Notes under the pieces: generated by a model
Told to the model about the DNA's origin: nothing
Databases searched by the model: none
What the model saw: only the letters and a program-made list of their open reading frames with translations
NCBI GenBank assembly: GCA_963923455.1
Contig: CAWULT010000060.1
Coordinates: 1-27,347, forward strand
Source: CAWULT01 sp963923455
Lineage (GTDB): Bacteria > Acidobacteriota > Vicinamibacteria > Vicinamibacterales > UBA2999
Direction: 5' to 3'
Length of the DNA: 27,347 nucleotides
Part shown: piece by piece, positions 1 to 6,898 of the stretch
How the letters are laid out: each line of letters starts with the position of its first letter
How positions within the stretch are numbered: position 1 is the first letter of the stretch
Translations under genes and position numbers: made by a program

Positions 1-2
1 GA

Positions 3-1298
3 GGGGGGCCGCCACCAGCGTCGAACCTGCCGGCGAACCCCACGGCCGTGCCGATGCCAACCATCTCGCCCGAGGTGACGGGGCCGGGCCGGGCCTTCGA
101 GTCGTTGATGGAATTGAAGCCCACCGACGACATGGCGCACTTCAAGTACGAGGCCAGGGAGTACCTCGTGTCGGGCACGGCCAACGGCCAGCCCTACAAG
201 ACGCGCATCGTCATCCGGAAGCCCATCGACGACCGCAGGTTCAGCGGCCTCGTGCTGGCCGAGTCGATGCACCCGAGCGGCAACGCGTGGATGTTCCACT
301 TCACCCACCTCTATTCGATGACGTCGGGCCACATCGGACTGGAGATCCTGACCAGCACCCACGAGCCGTTCGTGGAGTTCAACGCCGAGCGCTACAAGGG
401 CCTGCAGGTGCTGCCCGGCCAGGCGCCCGAGATCCTGGCACAGGTGGGTGCGCTCGTTCGCAGCCGGCAGGGCGGCAGCCCGCTGGCGTCGCTGCCGATC
501 CGCAAGATGATCCTGGCCGGCACCTCGGCATCGGCGGCCGTGGTGATCAACTACCTGCCCGCGCACATGGTGCTGCGCCAGGCGAACCTCGCGCCGATCT
601 ACGACGGGTTCCTGCCCACCAGCACGGGCGCCACGATCCAGAAGGTGGACGTGCCGATGATCCAGGTGCCCACGATGACCGAGGTGATGCAGGGCACAGC
701 CACGCCGCGCCAGGACGGCGACACGCCGGGCGATCAGTTCCGCGTCTACGAGTTCGCCGGCATGGCGCACATCGACTCGCGTGACGCGGCGGCGTACTAC
801 CCGAACCCGTGCAAGTACCCGATCAGCCGGTTTCCCATGGCCGCCTACATGTCGGTGGCGCTGAATCACCTCTGGCAGTGGGTGGACACGGGCACCGTGC
901 CGCCCCGTGCCCCGCGCATCCTCGTGGATCGCGACGTGAGCAACGACGGGTCGATCATGGCGCTCGACCAGTACGGCAACGCGCGCGGCGGCATCCGCAA
1001 CCCCTACGTGGACGTGCCCGTGAAGCGCTACGCCGTCCGGAACGAAGGCGCGGTTCCGCCGATCCCGAACGCCCACCCGTTCGTGGCCGTCCGCGGCGAG
1101 GCCGCGCAGGCCCAGCTGTGCGGCCTGGCCGGCTACGAGATGCCGCTGAGCGCCGCGCAGCTGAAGTCGCTCTACCGGAACACCCGTGAGTACGTCTCGA
1201 AGGTGGAGCGCAGCTACGACGCGCTGATCGCGCAGGGGTGGGCACTGCCGGTGTACCGCGACGTGGTGCTCGAGGACGCGCGTGCGGCCCGCTTCTAG
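3..1298 (+). CDS. Alpha/beta hydrolase domain protein (Abhydrolase_10-like), 5' end outside window
   Basis: The frame is open to the left edge, and residues before the first in-frame GTG (48) and ATG (54) form a Gly/Pro/Ala-rich linker, so the true start and probably a signal peptide lie upstream. Numbering from the GTG, a nucleophile elbow GTSAS puts the likely catalytic Ser at about residue 160, and FAGMAHIDSR offers the catalytic His at about 241; PTMTEV near 210 may supply the acid. This arrangement resembles the alpha/beta hydrolase domain family PF20091, usually exported proteins of 450-500 residues. The substrate is not known; ester hydrolysis is the likely chemistry. It ends 89 bases before the dioxygenase gene, in the same direction, with an inverted repeat between them. 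Family placement is from motif memory and is fairly sure; the function is inference. Confidence 0.75.
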   Translation, partial: GGPPPASNLPANPTAVPMPTISPEVTGPGRAFESLMELKPTDDMAHFKYEAREYLVSGTANGQPYKTRIVIRKPIDDRRFSGLVLAESMHPSGNAWMFHFTHLYSMTSGHIGLEILTSTHEPFVEFNAERYKGLQVLPGQAPEILAQVGALVRSRQGGSPLASLPIRKMILAGTSASAAVVINYLPAHMVLRQANLAPIYDGFLPTSTGATIQKVDVPMIQVPTMTEVMQGTATPRQDGDTPGDQFRVYEFAGMAHIDSRDAAAYYPNPCKYPISRFPMAAYMSVALNHLWQWVDTGTVPPRAPRILVDRDVSNDGSIMALDQYGNARGGIRNPYVDVPVKRYAVRNEGAVPPIPNAHPFVAVRGEAAQAQLCGLAGYEMPLSAAQLKSLYRNTREYVSKVERSYDALIAQGWALPVYRDVVLEDARAARF

Positions 1299-1303
1299 GT
1301 CCC

Positions 1304-1320
1304 GCCGGAGATTCTCCGGC
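1304..1320. repeat. Inverted repeat between hydrolase and dioxygenase genes
   Basis: Two 8-base arms, GCCGGAGA and TCTCCGGC, flank a single central T just after the stop codon of the hydrolase gene. No U-tract follows, so it is either a weak terminator hairpin or an operator half-site pair for the dioxygenase gene starting at 1388. The sequence does not decide between the two. Confidence 0.45.
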
Positions 1321-1387
1321 ATGCCCTCCTCCCGCGGACTTGGCGAAGCTCCGCTGCGGGTGGAGAATCGTTCTGACGAGGTGCCCC

Positions 1388-2497
1388 ATGCGTGACCACG
1401 ATGCCCGGCTCAAGGCCCTGTACGACGACGTGACACACCACCACCTGACCCCGCTGTGGACCGACGAGCGCGGCATCCTGCCCGCGTCGCCGAAGCCGCG
1501 GGCGGTGCCCTGGCTGTGGCGCGGCGACGACGTGCTGAGGATGGCCAGGCAGGCCGGTGAGCTCGTCACGCTCGACCGGGGCGGAGACAGGCGGGCGATG
1601 GGCCTGACCAACCCCGGCCTCGGCGGCCGCCCGCACGCGACGCCGACGCTGTGGGCCGCGATTCAGTGGCTCAACGGCAGGGAGGTGGCTCCCACGCACC
1701 GCCACGCCTATCAGGCCGTCCGGTTCATCATCGACGGCCGCGGCGCGTACAGCACGGTGCAGGGCGACCGGGTCTACCTCGAACGCGGCGACTTCATCCT
1801 GAATCCGCCGTGGCTGTGGCACGACCACGGCAGCGATTCGGACGAGCCGTCGATCTGGATGGACGGCCTCGACATTCCGCTGTCGAACTACCTGAACGCG
1901 AACTTCTTCGAGGACGGCGCCGAGCACGCGCAGGCCGTCACGCACACGTCGAACGAGACGGTGCTGAAGTACGGCGTGGGCCAGATGCGGCCCGCATGGG
2001 AGCCCCCGCTGCCGCACTACTCGCCGCTCGCCAGCTACAAGTGGGAGACGACGGAACGGGCGCTGACGAACCTGGCGAAGGTGGCGGCCAGCCCGTTCGA
2101 CGACGTCGCGCTCGAGTACACGAGCCCCCATACCGGCCGTTCGGTCATGTACACCATCACGGCGTGGATTCAGCTGATCCGGCCAGGTGTCCACACGCAG
2201 GCGCACCGGCAGGTCAACAGCGCCGTCTACTACGTGTTCGAGGGCAGCGGCTATACCGTGATCAACGGGGTCCGGTTCAACTGGCAGCAGGGGGATTTCT
2301 TCGTGATTCCGTCCTGGGCGTGGCACGAGCACCGCAACACGTCGGCGGGCGACCGCGCGATCCTGTTCTCGATCCAGGACACGCCGGTGATGACGGCGCT
2401 GGGGATGTATCGCGAGGAGGCGTACGAGGCGCACGGCGGTCACCAGCCCGTCACCGGTGAGTTCTCGGGCGTCGAGGCGCCGGCCGCGTCGCGTTGA
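1388..2497 (+). CDS. Gentisate 1,2-dioxygenase-like double-cupin enzyme
   Basis: This 369-residue protein matches the bicupin gentisate 1,2-dioxygenase family in length and motif order. The N-terminal cupin has APTHRHAYQAVRF (His104, His106) and PPWLWHDHG (His145), which are the three iron-binding His of the family, followed by WMDGLDIPL. The C-terminal cupin (about 255-330) has QAHRQVNSAVYYVFEG and WAWHEH; its motif lacks the second His of HxH, as expected for the non-catalytic half. The predicted reaction is O2-dependent ring opening of gentisate to maleylpyruvate in the cytoplasm. ATG 1388 was chosen because homology starts at LYDDVTHHHLTPLW; the longer upstream frame reads as non-protein. 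A related salicylate or 1-hydroxy-2-naphthoate dioxygenase cannot be ruled out. Later steps of the pathway are encoded at 14821 and 15684. Confidence 0.88.
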   Translation: MRDHDARLKALYDDVTHHHLTPLWTDERGILPASPKPRAVPWLWRGDDVLRMARQAGELVTLDRGGDRRAMGLTNPGLGGRPHATPTLWAAIQWLNGREVAPTHRHAYQAVRFIIDGRGAYSTVQGDRVYLERGDFILNPPWLWHDHGSDSDEPSIWMDGLDIPLSNYLNANFFEDGAEHAQAVTHTSNETVLKYGVGQMRPAWEPPLPHYSPLASYKWETTERALTNLAKVAASPFDDVALEYTSPHTGRSVMYTITAWIQLIRPGVHTQAHRQVNSAVYYVFEGSGYTVINGVRFNWQQGDFFVIPSWAWHEHRNTSAGDRAILFSIQDTPVMTALGMYREEAYEAHGGHQPVTGEFSGVEAPAASR

Positions 2498-2546
2498 CGC
2501 CCGCCTGCGCGACTGGCATGGGTTCGACGGGAGGGACTGGCGCGTG

Positions 2547-3074
2547 ATGCCGCTCGTGAACCGGTTTGCGCAGTGGCTGTCACAGACACCGCCGAGCCGG
2601 ATGCTCCAGACCTACGAGTGGATGGTGCCGACCATCCAGTCCGTGCACATCGTCGCCATCGGCGTCGTCCTGGCCGCGGTGCTGATGCTCGTGTTGCGGA
2701 TTTTCGGCGTGGCGTGGCGGGACCACTCGGTGGCCGACACCCACGCGCGCTTCGGCCCGTGGCTGACCGGCGGACTGGTCGTCCTGCTGCTCACGGGGCT
2801 CGCGATGATCGTGGGCGAGCCGCCACGCGAGCTCCTGGCCCTGTCGTTCTGGCTCAAGATGCTGCTGGTGGCCGTGGGGGCCGGCCTCGTCGCGGCGTTC
2901 CGCCGGTCGCTGCGCCGCCACGGTGCCCGCTGGGACACCGCCGCCGCGCACGATGGCCGCACGCGCGTGCTGGCGGTGCTGACCCTGCTGGTGTGGTGTG
3001 CGGCGGTCGTGCTGGGCCGCCTCATCGCGTACGACTACGTCTGGGGATCGTGGTCGGCGGGGCTGAAGGGCTGA
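2547..3074 (+). CDS. DUF6644-like membrane protein, first of a pair
   Basis: A protein of about 175 residues with four predicted membrane segments (around residues 22-46, 66-86, 94-112 and 135-155). The segment TIQSVHIVAIGVVLAAVLML followed by LRIFGV resembles the opening of the next gene's product (LIESFHVLGLTLVFGTIAIL, then LRLLGL), so the two are paralogues of what I know as DUF6644. ATG 2547 follows a GGGAGG ribosome site 12 bases upstream; the longer frame upstream of it is Arg-rich and overlaps the dioxygenase end. The stop TGA shares its A with the ATG of the next gene (TGATG), so the pair should be translationally coupled. The function is not known; an inner-membrane complex of two similar subunits is a guess. 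Confidence 0.8.
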   Translation: MPLVNRFAQWLSQTPPSRMLQTYEWMVPTIQSVHIVAIGVVLAAVLMLVLRIFGVAWRDHSVADTHARFGPWLTGGLVVLLLTGLAMIVGEPPRELLALSFWLKMLLVAVGAGLVAAFRRSLRRHGARWDTAAAHDGRTRVLAVLTLLVWCAAVVLGRLIAYDYVWGSWSAGLKG

Positions 3075-3631
3075 TGGACGCCGCCGCTCTCCTCGCCACG
3101 CTCGAGGCGTCCGCGCCGGCGGTCGCGATCCGCAACTCCCTGGTGCTCTTCCCGTTGATCGAGTCGTTCCACGTCCTCGGCCTGACGCTGGTGTTCGGCA
3201 CGATCGCGATCCTCGACCTCAGGCTCCTCGGGCTGGCCTCCACGCGCCGCTCCTTCACGGCGGTGGCGTCCGACGTGCTGCCCTGGACGTGGGCGGCCTT
3301 CGCGCTGACGGTGGCGACCGGGGTGCTGATGTTCGTCACCAACGCCACGACCTACTATCCGAATCCGTACTTCCAGGCGAAGGTGCTGCTGCTGGCGCTC
3401 TCGGGCGTCAACATGACGGTGTTCGAACTGACCGCCCGTCGAACGGTGCGCGAGTGGGACCGCGACCCGTCCGCGCCGCCGGCCGGCCGGATCGTCGCGG
3501 TCGTGTCGCTCGTCGTCTGGATCAGCGTGATCGTCCTGGGCCGCTGGGTGGGCTTCACGTCGGCGAGAGCGACGGCGCCCACCGACCCGGGCGTCGACTT
3601 CGACGCGATCGAGGAGTTGCTGCCGAAGTAG
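3074..3631 (+). CDS. DUF6644 family membrane protein, second of a pair
   Basis: This 185-residue protein has four predicted membrane helices. It shows the family pattern clearly: PLIESFHVLGLTLVFG, ILDLRLLG, DVLPWTWAAFALTVATGVLM, NPYFQAKVLLLALSGVN and VREWD. The His and polar residues inside the helices (ESFH) could bind a cofactor, but this is speculation. It starts at an ATG overlapping the stop of the first paralogue. It is followed at once by a strong inverted repeat and then by convergent genes, so the operon that may begin with the hydrolase or the dioxygenase ends here. Confidence 0.85.
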   Translation: MDAAALLATLEASAPAVAIRNSLVLFPLIESFHVLGLTLVFGTIAILDLRLLGLASTRRSFTAVASDVLPWTWAAFALTVATGVLMFVTNATTYYPNPYFQAKVLLLALSGVNMTVFELTARRTVREWDRDPSAPPAGRIVAVVSLVVWISVIVLGRWVGFTSARATAPTDPGVDFDAIEELLPK

Positions 3632-3641
3632 CGGTCGGACC

Positions 3642-3672
3642 GGGCGGACCAGGCGATGGCCGTGGTCCGCCC
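3642..3672. terminator. Hairpin between convergent genes
   Basis: Perfect 10-base arms GGGCGGACCA (3642-3651) and TGGTCCGCCC (3663-3672) enclose an 11-base loop, lying exactly in the 51-base gap between the convergent stops at 3631 and 3683. There is no T-tract. A bidirectional terminator is the simplest reading. Confidence 0.6.
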
Positions 3673-3682
3673 CTGGGCGCGG

Positions 3683-4204
3683 CTACGAACTCTTGGCGGG
3701 GAAGGGTGTGTGCTTCGGCAGCACGCCGGCGCCGAACGTCTTGTGGTTCGCCACCGAGTCGCAGTGCTTGCCCGGCTCGGGCTTGGTGCCCTTGGCGCAC
3801 TGGAACAGGCCCGAATCCCCGCGGTCGCCGGCCGGTTTGCCATCGCGGCGCGGGTGGATGCCCATGCTGAAGACGGTGCCCTGGGGAAAGCTCTCCTTGG
3901 TGATGCCGTCCTTGAGCGCCTGCGCGGCGCTCTCCATCTGCGCCACCCAGACCACGGGCTCGCCCTTGTCGTCGCGCACGAGCGCCGTCCGGTCCTCGTT
4001 GAGCGGCACGAAGTGCATCTCGAAGTGCGCCGCGTTGGGCACGATGCGGACGATGACGCCGGTGAACACCCGGTAGATCGTGCCGTCGTACATCGCGTAC
4101 GAGTGGTGGGCCTGCGCGCGCGGCGCCAGCAGCGCCACGCCCACGCAGGCGGCGAGTACGGCGACCGTGCGCATCGCCCGGGCTCTCAGGTGTGTCTCTG
4201 CCAT
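3683..4204 (-). CDS. DUF6152 family exported protein
   Basis: A protein of 173 residues with a Sec signal (RTVAVLAACVGVALLAPRAQA) whose mature end begins HHSYAMYD, the hallmark of DUF6152. Later it has VVWVAQMESAAQALKDGITK and a GIHPRRDGKPAG segment, also matching that family. These are small periplasmic beta-rich proteins of unknown function. ATG 4204 follows a GGGAGA ribosome site about 10 bases upstream. It lies only 17 bases after the stop of the 438-residue protein gene, so the two are probably cotranscribed. The C-terminal part after about residue 130 has CAKGTKPEPGKHC, a Cys pair that could form a disulfide. Confidence 0.8.
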   Translation of the reverse strand: MAETHLRARAMRTVAVLAACVGVALLAPRAQAHHSYAMYDGTIYRVFTGVIVRIVPNAAHFEMHFVPLNEDRTALVRDDKGEPVVWVAQMESAAQALKDGITKESFPQGTVFSMGIHPRRDGKPAGDRGDSGLFQCAKGTKPEPGKHCDSVANHKTFGAGVLPKHTPFPAKSS

Positions 4205-4221
4205 GGTTCGTTCTCCCGCGC

Positions 4222-5538
4222 TCACTTGAAGCCGAGGTCGAGTTCCTGCTTCGGGGCCTGCATGTTCTTCTCGAAGTACTCTTCCCAGATCTTGGCCCAC
4301 GGCCGATCGAGCAGGTCGGGCACCCGGTACCGGATGATCTCACCGGGGGCGGCCTGCGTGGCGAACCCGTCGATGGGATAGAGCGGCCGGAGGCACTCGT
4401 TCCACGTCAGCCGCTCCGCGTCGGTCCACGTCTGCTGGAAGTTCCGGTGCCACAGAATGCGTACCGGCTGCGCCAGCGCCTCGGCGTCGTAGATCACGGC
4501 CTCCCAGTCGAGCCCGAGAAACTTTCCGGAGGCGTCCCTGGCCGGCGTCAGCACCTCGATCACCTCGAGCCGGTCGCTCCACTCCCAGCTGGAGTGCTGG
4601 TTCCAGCCCTGGATGTTCGAGGTGTACATGATCAGGGCGTCGCCATCCCAGAAGCCCACCGTGTCGCCGTACCACTGCGGCACGCCGGCTCCGAGCGGGC
4701 GCTCCCGGTTCAGGTGCACCACGCGCCACATGTTCGCCACGTTGTTCCCCGTGAACATGACGATCTCGGGCGTGACGATCACGCGGCTCGGCTTCGGCCC
4801 CGTGGCCCACTGCCGCATGAAACCTTCGGGCCAGCAGTACGAAGCGGACCACTGATGGGCGGCGTTGACGCCTTCGTGGTACAGCTGGCGCACCATGCGC
4901 TGCTGGTAGTCGGGCTTCAGCAGCGACAGCAGCGTGGGCACCTGATTGGCGCGCGAGTAGTTCCACACGCGGCGACCCTGCGGCGCGTACTCACCGTAGA
5001 CCCCGTCCCACTTCGGCATCGTCTCGTAGGTGTGCCTGGTGGGGCCGCCCCGGCGCTTCGCGTCGGCCAGCAGCGCGTCGTAGTGGGCGCGGGCCGTCGT
5101 GAACGGATAGGGACTGACGATGTTCTGCCTGGGCCAGTCCATCTTGCAGTCGCCCCAGCGAGCCGACCCCGGCGGCTTCGCGCCGATGCGCGGATCAGGC
5201 GTCGAGGAACCCGCGCCGCCGCTGCGCATGTCGGCGATCTGCCGGGCGGAGTTGCACCGCCAGTAGCGCTGGTCGAGCCACAGCGCCTTGTCCTTGTAGA
5301 AGTCCTTGCTGGTGAACAGGTCGATCGGCAGCGGCTGTACGCCGTCGGGGGCCTTGCCGTCGAAGGCCGGGCCCTCGCCGTAACTCCGTACCTCCGGTGG
5401 CGGGTTCTCGGAGGGGAACGGCGCGCCGCGCAGCCCGGCTACCTCGGGCGGGCGCAACTGGGCGACGGCCACCGATGGCATGGCTGCCACGGCCGCCAGC
5501 ATCAGGACGGCGGCCCCAATGGGGCGGACTCCGGTCAT
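4222..5538 (-). CDS. Exported protein of unknown function (438 aa), cotranscribed with DUF6152 gene
   Basis: It starts with a signal peptide (MTGVRPIGAAVLMLAAVAA, cleavage after AVA). I do not recognise a named family. Visible features are WLDQRYWRCN (88-96), WGDCKMDWPRQN, YCWPEGF near 234, PEIVMFTGNNVANMWRVVHL (258-276), and QWYGDTVGFWDGDALIMYTS (288-307). The last two segments resemble the middle of the exported proteins at 11884 and 17636 (house pattern W-x-GD-x-L, preceded by a 'R-x-Y/H-L-x' strand), which suggests a distant common fold. Four Cys (94, 131, 235, 382) could form disulfides. ATG 5538 follows an AAGGGAG ribosome site. The partner DUF6152 gene follows after 17 bases; such pairs are, in my memory, common in Acidobacteriota and Proteobacteria. 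Confidence 0.75.
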   Translation of the reverse strand: MTGVRPIGAAVLMLAAVAAMPSVAVAQLRPPEVAGLRGAPFPSENPPPEVRSYGEGPAFDGKAPDGVQPLPIDLFTSKDFYKDKALWLDQRYWRCNSARQIADMRSGGAGSSTPDPRIGAKPPGSARWGDCKMDWPRQNIVSPYPFTTARAHYDALLADAKRRGGPTRHTYETMPKWDGVYGEYAPQGRRVWNYSRANQVPTLLSLLKPDYQQRMVRQLYHEGVNAAHQWSASYCWPEGFMRQWATGPKPSRVIVTPEIVMFTGNNVANMWRVVHLNRERPLGAGVPQWYGDTVGFWDGDALIMYTSNIQGWNQHSSWEWSDRLEVIEVLTPARDASGKFLGLDWEAVIYDAEALAQPVRILWHRNFQQTWTDAERLTWNECLRPLYPIDGFATQAAPGEIIRYRVPDLLDRPWAKIWEEYFEKNMQAPKQELDLGFK

Positions 5539-5613
5539 GCGGGCTCCCTTGCGCGTCGGGTGTGCGCGAGCGGTCGGCATCGCGACCCTCAGCCGTCCCC
5601 GATCGGCGGGCCC

Positions 5614-5619
5614 ATTATG
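5614..5619 (-). promoter_or_regulatory. Possible -10 element of the 438-aa protein/DUF6152 operon
   Basis: On the minus strand CATAAT occurs in the 149-base gap upstream of the 438-residue protein gene, the only AT-rich hexamer there. No convincing -35 lies at the right distance, so this is weak. Confidence 0.25.
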
Positions 5620-5687
5620 CACGAGGCGCTGTCTGTGGCTGGGCGTTCGCGTCTGTGTCACCCACGCACGCGGGCGGCGCCGACGCG

Positions 5688-6686
5688 CTATTTCGCGCGT
5701 CCCGCGAAGCCCCGGGCCAGCATTGGCAGCCGGTAGATCGTCTTGGCGTTGTTGCGCACGCCTTCGGGCGTCCGGAACTCCCGGCCGTCCGGGCCGAGCG
5801 CGCCGGAGCCGACGATGTAGAGCATCGCCTTGTCCCGCCCGGCGAACGCGACGCTGATGGCGTTGCGGGGCGTGGGAATGGCCCCCAGGTAGGCGCCGTC
5901 GGCGGCGAAGACCTGGACCCCGCCCTGCTGGGCGGTGACGTACAGCCGCCCGGCGGCGTCGATGGCCAGGCCGTCGCCGCTCCCGCCCGCCTGGAGCGTG
6001 CCGAACGTGCGCCGGTTGCGGGCGCTTCCGTCCGCGTCGACGTCCCAGGCCAGCACGCTGGCGCCGTTTGTCACATACAGCACCTTCTCGTCCGGGCTGA
6101 GCATGACGCCGTTGGCGCGGATGTCGTCGCCCAGACTGGTGACCCGGCCCGTGGCATCGACGTAGAACGCCCCGCCCGACGTGAAGTAGGCGCCGCCCCT
6201 GCGGTCGACGACGAGGTCGTTCAGGCGCCCGAGGGACTTGCCGTCGAACTGGCTCGCCAGGACGCGCCGCTGCGGGGCGATGATGGCCACGGCCGTTGGC
6301 TCCGTGCACTGTGCCGGGCTGCCCCCGGGGTCCGTGCAGGTGCGTTCGACCCCCCACAGCCTCCCGCCTGCATCCAGGGCCACTGAACCGACGCCGTGGG
6401 TGTTGTCGAGATAGGTCGACACGCGGCCGTCGGCGTCGAGCTTGCTGACTCGGCGAGGCTGTTCCTGCGCGAAGAGGACGCTGCCGTCGGCCATCCCGAC
6501 AAGGCCATCGGCGTTGTCGGTGCCCTGCCAGGCGATTGTCCACGTCGCGCCGGCCGCCACCACGCCAGGAATCCGCGCGACCGTCACCTCGCGCGCGCCC
6601 GGCGCCGCGGGGCCGCGCTGTGCCTGCAGCGGTGCGGCCGCCACACCTGCGGCCAGGACCAGGAAAGCCATCCAAGGGATGCGCAT
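5688..6686 (-). CDS. Exported SMP-30/gluconolactonase-like beta-propeller
   Basis: A 332-residue protein with a signal peptide (RIPWMAFLVLAAGVAAAPLQ, then AQ). The six-bladed SMP-30/gluconolactonase/LRE pattern is clear: LFAQEQ with Glu75, GRLNDLVVDRRGGAYFT with Asn156, IRANGVMLSPDEKVLYVTNG and GSGDGLAIDAAGRLYVT with Asp238. Glu, Asn and Asp are the metal ligands of the family. The expected activity is lactone or ester hydrolysis in the periplasm, substrate unknown. ATG 6686 is set by a strong GGAGGT site and the signal peptide; the frame stays open upstream but lacks protein character. The gene is divergent from the TonB-dependent receptor and 149 bases ahead of the next minus-strand gene. 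Confidence 0.85.
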   Translation of the reverse strand: MRIPWMAFLVLAAGVAAAPLQAQRGPAAPGAREVTVARIPGVVAAGATWTIAWQGTDNADGLVGMADGSVLFAQEQPRRVSKLDADGRVSTYLDNTHGVGSVALDAGGRLWGVERTCTDPGGSPAQCTEPTAVAIIAPQRRVLASQFDGKSLGRLNDLVVDRRGGAYFTSGGAFYVDATGRVTSLGDDIRANGVMLSPDEKVLYVTNGASVLAWDVDADGSARNRRTFGTLQAGGSGDGLAIDAAGRLYVTAQQGGVQVFAADGAYLGAIPTPRNAISVAFAGRDKAMLYIVGSGALGPDGREFRTPEGVRNNAKTIYRLPMLARGFAGRAK

Positions 6687-6708
6687 CACCACCTCCAAAC
6701 CGCCCACG

Positions 6709-6717
6709 ACGATAGCA
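6709..6717 (-). promoter_or_regulatory. Possible extended -10 of the SMP-30-like gene
   Basis: Read on the minus strand the stretch is TGCTATCGT, an extended -10 form, about 22 bases before the start codon and just upstream of the GGAGGT ribosome site. No -35 was found. Confidence 0.25.
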
Positions 6718-6800
6718 GACGCCAGCGCGATCGACGCCCCAGCCGGCTGGAATGCGGCCGTCTGGGCGGCGACCGATGCGCCCTCGGTATCGCTCCAGTC

Positions 6801-6830
6801 TTGGGCCGCATCCCCCTTCTTGGGTATACT
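6801..6830 (+). promoter_or_regulatory. Likely sigma-70-type promoter of the TonB-dependent receptor
   Basis: TTGGGC (6801-6806) and TATACT (6825-6830) are 18 bases apart, and 68 bases upstream of the receptor start in the divergent intergenic region. A GGAGGAG ribosome site follows at 6879-6885. The same TATACT hexamer appears before two other transcription units in the window. Confidence 0.5.
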
Positions 6831-6898
6831 CAGCCGCTGCAGGTGCCTCCCGTGCCTGCCCATTCCGTGTCCGAACGCGGAGGAGAACAAACGCTTCT

